Below are positions 1 through 5,967 of a DNA stretch of 5,967 bases, in pieces; positions within the stretch are counted from its first letter, which is position 1, and every line of letters starts with the position of its first letter. The position numbers were made by a program, and so were the translations under genes. Source of the stretch: Planctomycetia bacterium (GTDB lineage: Bacteria; Planctomycetota; UBA11346); contig SYDV01000463.1 of assembly GCA_005801395.1 (NCBI GenBank), positions 1 through 5,967 on the forward strand, given 5' to 3'. A model generated the notes under the pieces. It had not been told where the DNA came from. It did no database searches and was given only the letters and a program-made list of their open reading frames with translations.

Positions 1-38
1 AAAAGGACTTCCGGACTCAAAAGGACTTCCGGACTTCC
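1..38. repeat. Tandem octamer-based repeat (GGACTTCC family), possibly cut by the window edge
   Basis: Positions 1-17 and 19-35 are identical 17-base stretches (AAAAGGACTTCCGGACT), giving an 18-bp direct repeat in about two copies. Inside each copy the sequence is built from an 8-bp unit: GGACTTCC occurs at 5-12, 23-30 and 31-38, and a shortened GGACTC at 13-18. The array begins at base 1, so it may continue to the left. A related block lies in opposite orientation at 1385-1404. No coding or protein-binding role can be read from it. It looks like a short intergenic repeat family or microsatellite. Confidence 0.8.
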
Positions 39-52
39 AAGCCCTAACATAA

Positions 53-64
53 ATCACCCGTGAT
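53..64. promoter_or_regulatory. 12-bp dyad ATCAC-CC-GTGAT, possible operator
   Basis: Two perfect 5-base inverted arms (ATCAC and GTGAT) are separated by CC. The flanks are AT-rich and roughly symmetric (TAA to the left, ATTTA to the right). It is about 245 bases upstream of the moxR start. A dimeric regulator could bind such a site, but a 5-bp arm can also occur by chance and no regulator is encoded nearby. Confidence 0.2.
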
Positions 65-297
65 ATTTATTCCAGAACCGCGAGCGTTCCCTGCAAACAA
101 ACCCTTGCTCTCCCCTCAAGCGGAGCCAATGATTCGCCGCTATGACCATTTCGTTGACAAGTGATGTTACCAACGTTGTACCAGCGGAACTATGCACTGC
201 TGAGCTTACAATGGTCGTGTCACAGCCACTGATTCCAACCGTTTTGCCAGGCGTGTACATCATCGGACTGTGATCCCGTGATTGATACCATGCCGCT

Positions 298-303
298 GAG
301 GAG
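298..303 (+). promoter_or_regulatory. Ribosome binding site of the MoxR gene
   Basis: GAGGAG, six bases before the ATG at 310. The strong match and good spacing fix the start of the MoxR protein at this ATG. Confidence 0.8.
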
Positions 304-309
304 CTCCCC

Positions 310-1377
310 ATGTCCGCTAATGCTAGTCAACCATCCGCCGCCAACGACACCGCTGTCAGCGACACCAAGCTCATCGCCGAAGCGCAAGTCGCATTCGCGA
401 AAATTCGTACCGAATTGGCCAAGGTCATCGTTGGCCAAGACTCTGTCATTGAAGAATTACTGATCGCCATCTTCGCTCGCGGTCATTGCATGCTGGAAGG
501 TGTGCCTGGACTGGCCAAGACCCTGCTTATTTCAACCCTGGCCAAATCTTTGCAGTTGTCCTTCAAGCGCGTGCAATTCACGCCCGACTTAATGCCGTCG
601 GACATCGTTGGTACCGAAGTGCTGCAAGAAGATCCGGTCACCAAGACGCGTGTGTTCAAGTTCCTTAAGGGACCCATCTTCGCCAATATCGTTTTGGCAG
701 ACGAAATTAATCGTACGCCACCCAAAACCCAAGCGGCATTGCTCGAAGCCATGCAGGAAAAGAAAGTCTCGGTCGGTAACGAAGAACATAAACTCGACCA
801 ACCATTTTTCGTGCTCGCTACTCAAAATCCCATTGATCAAGAAGGAACTTATCCTTTACCTGAAGCGCAACTTGATCGCTTTATTTTCAAAATTTTCGTC
901 AATTACCCAAGCGACAGCGAAGAACTCGAAGTCATGCGCCGCGTTGCCAGCCCACAAATGGCACAAAATGAAAAAGATGTGCACCAAATTTTGAATGGCG
1001 CGCAAATTTTAGCGTTCCAACAATTAGTGTTACGCGTACCTGTTGCCGACCACGTCCTTCAATACGCCAAAGCTTTAGTCCGTGCCACTCGTCCAAAAGA
1101 ACCAGAATCACCTGATTTTATCAAAGAATGGATCTCCTGGGGTGCTGGTCCGCGCGCCTCAATCAATCTCATTCTCGCGGCAAAAGCGCGCGCCGTTTTA
1201 CATGGTCAATTTCACGTCACCACCGACGACATCGACGTCGTCGCCGTGCCAGTATTGCGCCATCGTATTGCCTGTAGTTACACCGCCACGGCAGAAGATA
1301 TCACCACTGAGCAGGTGATCGCCAAATTGATCGCATCAATTCCGAAGCACGAAAAAATTGCCGCTGCGAAGCGGTGA
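310..1377 (+). CDS. moxR: MoxR-family AAA+ ATPase
   Basis: This is a 355-residue cytoplasmic ATPase, a usual length for the MoxR family. Members act as chaperone-like remodelers that work with vWA proteins to mature or activate protein complexes; the client here is unknown. An extended N-terminus (about residues 1-30, rich in Ala, Ser and Asp) precedes the AAA+ core. Visible motifs are Walker A GVPGLAKT (64-71), Walker B with D131-E132 in VLADEINR, sensor 1 around N173 in ATQNP, the family signature GTYPLPEAQLDRF (179-191) with R190 as candidate arginine finger, and a sensor 2-like GAGPRAS (278-284, R282). All core ATPase residues are present, so it should be active. The start follows a strong Shine-Dalgarno site. 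It is the first gene of the cluster but stands 139 bases from the next gene. Leucine codon use changes along the gene: CTG is 6 of 19 in residues 1-170 and 0 of 14 afterwards, while TTA rises from 2 to 6. The symbol is family-level, not a claim of a role in methanol oxidation. Confidence 0.95.
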   Translation: MSANASQPSAANDTAVSDTKLIAEAQVAFAKIRTELAKVIVGQDSVIEELLIAIFARGHCMLEGVPGLAKTLLISTLAKSLQLSFKRVQFTPDLMPSDIVGTEVLQEDPVTKTRVFKFLKGPIFANIVLADEINRTPPKTQAALLEAMQEKKVSVGNEEHKLDQPFFVLATQNPIDQEGTYPLPEAQLDRFIFKIFVNYPSDSEELEVMRRVASPQMAQNEKDVHQILNGAQILAFQQLVLRVPVADHVLQYAKALVRATRPKEPESPDFIKEWISWGAGPRASINLILAAKARAVLHGQFHVTTDDIDVVAVPVLRHRIACSYTATAEDITTEQVIAKLIASIPKHEKIAAAKR

Positions 1378-1384
1378 TTACAAC

Positions 1385-1404
1385 AGTCCGGGAGTCCGGA
1401 AGTC
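1385..1404. repeat. Inverted copy of the GGACTTCC-family repeat
   Basis: The block reads AGTCCGGG-AGTCCGGA-AGTC, a tandem of an 8-bp unit. Its positions 1392-1404 are the exact reverse complement of 6-18 (GACTTCCGGACTC). The same family of short repeats therefore sits on both sides of the MoxR gene in opposite orientations. The block can also fold into a 5-bp stem (TCCGG at 1387-1391 with CCGGA at 1396-1400, loop GAGT) followed by a pyrimidine-rich stretch. This is weak as a terminator because the stem is short and the following T residues are interrupted. Confidence 0.75.
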
Positions 1405-1476
1405 TTATTCCCTTTCGCTTCTTTTGCAGATGTGACGGCATGACCTATCCGCATTCACTTAGCCAACAAACTAATC

Positions 1477-1497
1477 GACGACGGCTCTGCCGTTGTC
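1477..1497 (+). promoter_or_regulatory. Hairpin upstream of the DUF58 start
   Basis: GACGACGGC (1477-1485) pairs with GCCGTTGTC (1489-1497) around a three-base loop TCT. This gives nine pairs, one of them a G-U wobble (1480 with 1494). No T run follows, so it does not look like an intrinsic terminator on the plus strand. It ends 19 bases before the ATG at 1517. It could act as an mRNA processing or stability element between moxR and the downstream genes, or influence translation of DUF58. It also covers the alternative TTG start at 1493. Confidence 0.5.
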
Positions 1498-1516
1498 AGA
1501 TGGCGAGTGTGTAATT

Positions 1517-2449
1517 ATGGCCTCAAAATACCTCGATCCAAAAGTGCTCGCCAAAGTCGGCAAACTTGACCTTAAGGCCAAGTACGTCGTTGAAGGCTTT
1601 ATTTCCGGAATGCACAAGAGTCCGTTCAAAGGTTTTAGCGTCGAATTTGCCCAACATCGTGGTTATGTGCCTGGTGATGATTTAAAGCATCTCGACTGGA
1701 AGGTCTACGCAAAAAACGAGCGCTTATCGATCAAGCAATACGAAGCCGAAACCAATTTGGTAACCACGTTATTGCTCGATGCCAGCGAATCGATGGCTTA
1801 TACTTCACCCAATAAAGCACGCGGCACGATCAGTGAAAAATTAGAATATGCCAAGTTAGTCGTCGCCGCGCTCAGCTATTTAGTATTAAGTCAAAGCGAT
1901 GCGGTTGCGGTTGGCATTTTTGACCAACAATTGCGCGAATTTATTCCCCGTTCGACGCGAAAAATTCATCTTAATCGCATTTGTGCCGCTTTAGAACAAA
2001 TCAAACCCCAGAATCGAACCAGCGTCGGCGATGTTTTGCATACCATCGCACAACGCGTTGCACGACGAGGGGTGACGATCATCGTCAGCGATTTATTTGA
2101 TAAAATCGAAAATATTTTATCCGGCATCCAACATTTGCGCCACGATGGCCATGAAGTCGTCGTCTTGCATTTGCTTGATAAAGACGAACTCACTTTCCCT
2201 TTCGAAGGCCTCGTTCAATTTAAAGGTCTTGAAGTCGCCAATCAGGTTCTCTGCCAACCACGCATGGTGAAGAAAGCTTACTTAGAAGAATTGCATAAAT
2301 TTCTTACCAAAGTTAAAGCGACCTGCACGCGCAATGGCGTTGATTACGTACAAGTATCGACCGATACCCCAGTAGATGTCGTTTTATCCGCGTACCTCAC
2401 CAGTCGCGAACGCGCATTAATGGCCGGTGGCCGAGGAGCCGGTCGCTAA
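1517..2449 (+). CDS. DUF58 family protein with vWA-type fold
   Basis: This is a 310-residue soluble protein of the short DUF58 class with no membrane segment. DUF58 proteins are regular partners of MoxR ATPases; their biochemical role is not settled. The DUF58 signature RGYVPGDD (48-55) runs on to LDW (59-61), with the conserved KQYEAE following. The vWA-like part has an intact MIDAS pattern: DASES (D88, S90, S92), T168 in NRTSVGD, and D192 in IVSDLFD. I chose the ATG at 1517 because the protein then begins MASKYLDPKVLAKVGKLDLK, which matches the usual N-terminus of this family as I know it. The upstream TTG at 1493 would add eight residues and lies inside a hairpin. The Shine-Dalgarno site is weak (GGCGAG, 1502-1507, about 9 bases upstream), unlike those of its neighbours. 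Its stop codon overlaps the next start (TAATG), so translation of the two is probably coupled. Confidence 0.94.
   Translation: MASKYLDPKVLAKVGKLDLKAKYVVEGFISGMHKSPFKGFSVEFAQHRGYVPGDDLKHLDWKVYAKNERLSIKQYEAETNLVTTLLLDASESMAYTSPNKARGTISEKLEYAKLVVAALSYLVLSQSDAVAVGIFDQQLREFIPRSTRKIHLNRICAALEQIKPQNRTSVGDVLHTIAQRVARRGVTIIVSDLFDKIENILSGIQHLRHDGHEVVVLHLLDKDELTFPFEGLVQFKGLEVANQVLCQPRMVKKAYLEELHKFLTKVKATCTRNGVDYVQVSTDTPVDVVLSAYLTSRERALMAGGRGAGR
2433..2438 (+). promoter_or_regulatory. Ribosome binding site of the BatA-like gene
   Basis: GAGGAG lies inside the last codons of DUF58, ten bases before the ATG at 2449. Together with the TAATG stop-start overlap it supports coupled translation. Confidence 0.75.
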
Positions 2450-4695
2450 TGGGATTCCTCAATGCTTTACTGGCAGGCTTTGCCGCATTGGCCGCTGTGC
2501 CAATTATCATCCACCTGCTTAATCAACGCCGCTTTAAAGTGGTGGTGTGGGCAGCCATGGATTTCTTGCTCGCGACGATTGAGAAAAATTCGCGTCGTCT
2601 ACAATTACAAGATTTAATTTTAATGATGCTACGCGCTGGGGCCATCGCCTTGCTCGCGTTTGCCTTATCACGCCCGACGCTCAGTCCTGGGGGTTTAGAT
2701 TCCCTTGGTGCACCTGGTGAAACCACCGCCGTCATCGTATTAGATAATTCCCTGTCGATGGGACATCGTATCGGTAATGACAGTCGTTTCGACGCCGCCA
2801 AGCGCGCAGCACGGGCCATCGTTGATCACTTGCCAAAAGGTGCGGGTGCGGCGTTAGTGTTAATGAGCGATGTCGCCATCGATGAAATTCCTGAACCAAG
2901 CCACGATCTCGCTTTTGTCGCCAATGCCATTCTCGAAGCGCCGTTATCCGATGGTGGCACCGATGCGGCAGGTGGCATTAATAAAGCCTGGGAAGTGCTT
3001 AAACGCACACCTTCTTTATCGAAAGAAATTTACGTCATTACAGACATGCAAGCAAATGCTTGGCCTGCCAGTGGTGACGCTGGCTGGACCACGCTCAGCA
3101 ATGAATTAGCCGCCGCGCGCCCAGCCACACGTTTATACTTAGCGACCGTGCATGATGGTGCCGATACCAATTTAAGTATCGCAGCGCTGGCTCCCGTTGA
3201 TGAACAAATTTCCACAGAAAGCGACACCGCCTTTGTCGCAACTATTCAAAACCATGGATCCTCACCCACGCATAACGTCACCGTAGAATTGCTCGTCGGC
3301 GCGCCCGATGCAGGAATCAGCGAACCCTTACGTCCCGCTGCCAGTGTGGTCATCGATGCCGTTGATGGTGCCACCCAAGTACGACTCGACACCCGTTTTA
3401 CTTCTGGTGGTGATTACCGCATTGCCGTACGCGCAACGGCTGATCGTTTACCCGCCGATAATGAACGCGTCCTAAGTGTGCCCGTAGTCGAGCGTTTAAA
3501 AATATTAGTCATTGATGGCGAACCGGGCGATGGCCGAGCATTTGCTGGAGCAGGCGATTTCCTGACCGCAGCACTGTCACCGAAAGATCCCAACGGGGAC
3601 GGTAATCAAGCATTAATACAAACCGAAGTTATTTCCCCAGGCAGTCTCGGCGACCGCCAATTACGCGATTACCATGCGGTTATTCTCGCCAACGTTGCTG
3701 AATTACCCCCGAATTTTATTGATGCATTAAAAACCTACGTCAAAGCTGATGGCCGCGGATTAATTATATTCGGCGGAGAAAACGTCCAAGCAGATCGCTA
3801 CAACCAAGCGTTCGGTGGGCCACAAGGATTAATTCCAGGGCGTTTGGTACAGCTTATTGAAGCTGATGGTTCAGCGGACAATAATGGCGACCGTGGCTTT
3901 AGCTTTGCAACGAATGATTTAGGACATCCAGTCGTCAGCTTCTTTGCCGACAAGAGTACGCAACCCTTCTTGAGCAAACCCCGGTTCCAACGTGCGCTGG
4001 GCATCGACATTGATCCCGCTGATTTGGCCAGCCCCGATAAATCAGCCAACGATGGTGCCATTAATATTATTGCTCGCTTTACCGGCCACCAACCAGCAAT
4101 TATTGAACGAGTCACCGGTCGCGGTCGCGTGATTGTATTTGCCGGAACTGCCAATCGCGATTGGACTGATTTGCCACTGACTCCTGCATTTGTGATGCTA
4201 ACACGCCGGGCCGTGCAACATGTCTGCGATGGCCATCATTTACCGCGCACCGTGCAAGTGAACGATCCCATGATGGCGCTGATGAGCGCAAAAAATGCAG
4301 GGACGCAAGTCACCGTACGCGATCCGCGCGGGAATACTCGCACCATCGCGGCGGTTCCAACACCCGCCGGTGATTTATCGCGCATTGATTTTTCCGATAC
4401 GCGTTTTTCTGGATTTTATCATTTCACCACCACGGGCGCTGATGCCGTGACATCGATGTATGGCGCTAATCCACCACGAAATGAAAGCGTGTTGGATGCG
4501 CTAGACGAAGCTGGTCTACGCTCGCGCTTTCCCACTTTAGATTTTTCTTGGCTCGATGGCCGCGGCGAAGTGGGATCGGCTATTGATAGTAAACGGGTGG
4601 GCCGCGAAATATGGCCCTTATTATTCGCTTTAGCTTGTCTCTGCCTAATGACCGAATCGTTCCTGGCCTTGCGCTGGGCGCCGAAAGGAGCCTAA
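2449..4695 (+). CDS. BatA-like membrane protein with vWA and GATase1-like domains
   Basis: This 748-residue membrane protein starts with a BatA-type N-terminal domain: a hydrophobic segment (about 3-24, ending PIIIHLLNQRR), a basic loop with a WAAMDFL motif, and a second segment (about 55-77, ending FALSRP). The vWA domain follows with intact MIDAS residues: DNSLS (D99, S101, S103), T171 in DGGTD, and D199 in VITDMQ. A beta-sandwich-like stretch (about 235-345, perhaps CARDB or Ig-like) leads to a GATase1-like domain from about 350 (ERLKILVIDGEPGD), with LIIFGGEN at 438-445. No cysteine is seen where the nucleophile elbow would fall (F441), so amidotransferase activity is unlikely. Residues 557-584 (GRGRVIVFAG to DWTDLPLTPAF) continue this region. 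A last hydrophobic segment (about 722-743) ends in RWAPKGA. The basic loop 25-54 should be cytoplasmic, which puts the vWA and GATase-like parts outside the cytoplasmic membrane. BatA proteins were named for Bacteroides aerotolerance; that role is not shown here. Confidence 0.92.
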   Translation: MGFLNALLAGFAALAAVPIIIHLLNQRRFKVVVWAAMDFLLATIEKNSRRLQLQDLILMMLRAGAIALLAFALSRPTLSPGGLDSLGAPGETTAVIVLDNSLSMGHRIGNDSRFDAAKRAARAIVDHLPKGAGAALVLMSDVAIDEIPEPSHDLAFVANAILEAPLSDGGTDAAGGINKAWEVLKRTPSLSKEIYVITDMQANAWPASGDAGWTTLSNELAAARPATRLYLATVHDGADTNLSIAALAPVDEQISTESDTAFVATIQNHGSSPTHNVTVELLVGAPDAGISEPLRPAASVVIDAVDGATQVRLDTRFTSGGDYRIAVRATADRLPADNERVLSVPVVERLKILVIDGEPGDGRAFAGAGDFLTAALSPKDPNGDGNQALIQTEVISPGSLGDRQLRDYHAVILANVAELPPNFIDALKTYVKADGRGLIIFGGENVQADRYNQAFGGPQGLIPGRLVQLIEADGSADNNGDRGFSFATNDLGHPVVSFFADKSTQPFLSKPRFQRALGIDIDPADLASPDKSANDGAINIIARFTGHQPAIIERVTGRGRVIVFAGTANRDWTDLPLTPAFVMLTRRAVQHVCDGHHLPRTVQVNDPMMALMSAKNAGTQVTVRDPRGNTRTIAAVPTPAGDLSRIDFSDTRFSGFYHFTTTGADAVTSMYGANPPRNESVLDALDEAGLRSRFPTLDFSWLDGRGEVGSAIDSKRVGREIWPLLFALACLCLMTESFLALRWAPKGA
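4685..4690 (+). promoter_or_regulatory. Ribosome binding site of the second membrane vWA gene
   Basis: AAGGAG sits in the last codons of the BatA-like gene, eight bases before the ATG at 4699. It fixes this start and ties the two genes into one transcript. Confidence 0.8.
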
Positions 4696-4698
4696 GCA

Positions 4699-5967
4699 AT
4701 GGATTTACTGTTGTGGTTATTTACGTTCAGCGGCGCTGGTGAAGGTGAAGTAAGCGCACAGGGTTTATTCCTGCCCAATGTCGCAACCTCGCTCATGAAG
4801 TTACTTTTCATCGGCTTAGCCGTCGCTATTGGCGTGGTCGTTTGGCAAATCTATCGTCGTGAACCAGCCTACGTCGCTATTCAGCGTAAACGTATTTTAG
4901 CGACCCTGCGAACCGTTGCCGGTTTAGTCCTATTATTTATTTGCACCGGTGCCTTTATCGAAGTTGCGCATCGTGAAAATAGCAAAGGCACGTTAGTGCT
5001 ATTGGTCGACCAATCACAATCGATGGGAATTATTGATCGAAAGGGTGATCCCACTGCTGATGCCGCACTACAACGCATCGTCGGAGTCGACCCAACTACG
5101 ATTTCACGCAGTGAACAAGTTAAGAAAGCCCTGGCTAATACCCAGGTCGCGTTCCTCAAAGACCTGTCCAAAACATTTTCCATCGAAGCCTATACCTTTG
5201 GCCAAAGTGCGCAGATCAGTCCATTAGAATTAACTACTGACGCCGCTGACACCACTGGTGCGGCATCTGATCCGCTCAGCAAATTAACCGAACCCAATGA
5301 TCCTGCGACCCAATTGGGCGGCGCGTTACGCGATACCGCACGCCGACTAAAAGGCCGTAAAATTGATGGTGTCGTGGTGTTCAGTGACGGTGGTTGGAAT
5401 CGTGGTGAAGAACCGGTGCCCGCAGCTGAAGATTTAAACGCTCCGGTTTTTGCCGTCGGCATTGGCGCGCCACGCACGCGCGACATCGCCGTCACGTTTG
5501 TCGCCACCGAAGACGTGGTCTTTAAAGGCGATGCCTTTCCCGTAACCGTGCGCGTACGCAGCAGCGGTTATGCTGGTCAAAGCGCACGTTTAATTATTCG
5601 CCAAGACGACGATATCGTTCGTGAAGTTGCGCTTGATTTAGATGAATCGAGCGAACGCACCCATACCATCGACATCACGCCACGGGTGCCTGGAACCTTT
5701 ACCTTCAGCGCAGAAGTCGAAGCCCTGCCAGATGAATTAAGCAAAGATAATAATCGCCGCGACCGCCCAGGCGTCACCGTCATCGACAAGAAAATTCGCG
5801 TCTTGGTGGTAGAAGATTCCCCACGTTGGGAAACGCGCTTCCTCACCTCCATCTTGGAAGCCGATCGTACTCGTATTGATGCCAGTTATCTTTTCCGCCA
5901 AGCAGACGACCGCTTGCCTGCGACTAATAAACGATATTTACGCGCCTTTCCATCCGATATCACTGAA
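4699..5967 (+). CDS. Membrane-anchored vWA protein with GATase1-like domain, 3' end beyond window
   Basis: The frame stays open for 423 codons to the window edge, so only the N-terminal part is seen; proteins of this design are usually around 700-900 residues. A short hydrophobic start is followed by two likely membrane segments (about 30-51 and 71-90) with a very basic loop between them (YRREP to QRKR), predicted cytoplasmic. The vWA domain, about 97-265, has an intact MIDAS pattern: DQSQS (D104, S106, S108), T204 in PATQLGGAL, and D230 in VVFSDGG. It should lie outside the cytoplasmic membrane. A beta-sandwich-like stretch (about 266-360) follows. From about 364 a GATase1-like domain begins (KKIRVLVVED, then PRWETRF at 375-381), as commonly found in this planctomycete-type family. 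It starts 3 bases after the BatA-like gene and shares its layout of two membrane segments, vWA, beta-sandwich and GATase-like domain. The two may therefore be distant paralogues that act as a pair, as BatA and BatB do. Whether a catalytic cysteine is present cannot be seen. Confidence 0.9.
   Translation, partial: MDLLLWLFTFSGAGEGEVSAQGLFLPNVATSLMKLLFIGLAVAIGVVVWQIYRREPAYVAIQRKRILATLRTVAGLVLLFICTGAFIEVAHRENSKGTLVLLVDQSQSMGIIDRKGDPTADAALQRIVGVDPTTISRSEQVKKALANTQVAFLKDLSKTFSIEAYTFGQSAQISPLELTTDAADTTGAASDPLSKLTEPNDPATQLGGALRDTARRLKGRKIDGVVVFSDGGWNRGEEPVPAAEDLNAPVFAVGIGAPRTRDIAVTFVATEDVVFKGDAFPVTVRVRSSGYAGQSARLIIRQDDDIVREVALDLDESSERTHTIDITPRVPGTFTFSAEVEALPDELSKDNNRRDRPGVTVIDKKIRVLVVEDSPRWETRFLTSILEADRTRIDASYLFRQADDRLPATNKRYLRAFPSDITE

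Larger units (their letters stand above)
39..309. other. Non-coding leader upstream of the MoxR gene
   Basis: I see no convincing gene here. A minus-strand reading frame over 54-311 has no Shine-Dalgarno site and no recognisable domain. A 12-bp dyad, ATCACCCGTGAT, lies at 53-64. A perfect TTGACA at 154-159 is followed 16 bases later only by a poor TTGTAC (176-181), so a sigma-70-type promoter is possible but weak. Another dyad, CAACGTTG, is at 171-178. No tRNA, riboswitch or terminator shape was recognised. If the operon has its own promoter it probably lies here, since moxR is the first gene of the run and nothing upstream in the window reads into it. Confidence 0.5.
1378..1516. other. Intergenic gap between the MoxR and DUF58 genes
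   Basis: This 139-base stretch has no reading frame of note. In order it holds an inverted copy of the octamer repeat (1385-1404), a pyrimidine-rich run (about 1403-1425) and a 9-bp hairpin (1477-1497). A promoter-like pair TTGCAG (1424-1429) and TATCCG (1446-1451) with 16 bases between them matches consensus only partly and is not called. The gap stands out because the next two junctions have an overlap of one base and a gap of three bases. Confidence 0.5.

Noticed and set aside
1..38. CRISPR array or transposon end
   Set aside because: The 18-bp repeats have no spacers between them, and no cas gene, transposase or target-site duplication is visible in the window.
154..181. Promoter with TTGACA at 154-159 and TTGTAC at 176-181
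   Set aside because: The -35-like hexamer is perfect, but the -10-like hexamer matches TATAAT at about two positions. It is noted as a possibility in the leader entry and not called as a promoter.
54..311. Minus-strand frame of 85 codons filling the leader
   Set aside because: It has no Shine-Dalgarno site, no recognisable domain and no hydrophobic or signal pattern. It merely fills a region without plus-strand genes.
608..994. Plus-strand frame of 128 codons inside the MoxR gene
   Set aside because: It overlaps the Walker B and sensor 1 region of moxR in another frame. The product is Lys/Ser-rich, low in order, and shows no family signature.
1387..1425. Intrinsic terminator after the MoxR gene
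   Set aside because: The stem has only five pairs and the following stretch (TCTTATTCCCTTTC) is a broken T run. The sequence is better explained as part of the octamer repeat.
1493..1516. Earlier TTG start for DUF58 adding eight residues
   Set aside because: The TTG lies inside a hairpin stem, has no Shine-Dalgarno site, and the added residues do not resemble the family. The ATG at 1517 gives the usual N-terminus.
3798..4154. Minus-strand frame of 118 codons inside the BatA-like gene
   Set aside because: It lies wholly opposite a well-supported coding region with clear domain content. The product resembles no family and is a shadow of the plus-strand codons.

Overview
The window holds four consecutive plus-strand genes: a MoxR-family AAA+ ATPase (310-1377), a soluble DUF58 protein with a von Willebrand factor A (vWA) fold (1517-2449), a membrane-anchored BatA-like vWA protein with a glutamine-amidotransferase-like (GATase1-like) domain (2449-4695), and a second membrane-anchored vWA protein of similar design that runs off the right edge (4699 to beyond 5967). 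This gene order and these domain combinations are best known to me from Planctomycetota and related PVC bacteria. The signatures of the DUF58 N-terminus and of the BatA-like N-terminus also fit that group. Base composition looks close to half GC by eye. The assignment is inferred from gene content, not from a marker gene.

Layout. Positions 1-38 carry short tandem repeats built on an 8-bp unit (GGACTTCC). Positions 39-309 are a non-coding leader with a 12-bp dyad and no recognisable gene. moxR follows behind a strong Shine-Dalgarno site. A 139-bp gap after moxR holds an inverted copy of the octamer repeat, a pyrimidine-rich stretch and a hairpin just before the DUF58 start. From there the genes are tightly packed: DUF58 and the BatA-like gene share one base (TAATG), and the last two genes are 3 bases apart, each with its Shine-Dalgarno site inside the end of the preceding gene.

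How the genes may work together. MoxR ATPases are usually encoded beside vWA proteins and are thought to act as chaperone-like remodelers that use the vWA protein as adaptor or substrate. All three vWA domains keep the DxSxS, Thr and Asp residues of a metal-ion-dependent adhesion site (MIDAS). The positive-inside rule places MoxR and DUF58 in the cytoplasm and the large vWA/GATase-like parts of the two membrane proteins on the outer face of the cytoplasmic membrane. The substrate of this system is not known and the window does not reveal it.

I do not see a clearly new system. The gene set is a recognisable MoxR/DUF58/Bat-type operon. The points most worth a second look are the octamer repeats in opposite orientation on both sides of moxR, the hairpin in front of DUF58, and the GATase-like fold without a visible catalytic cysteine.
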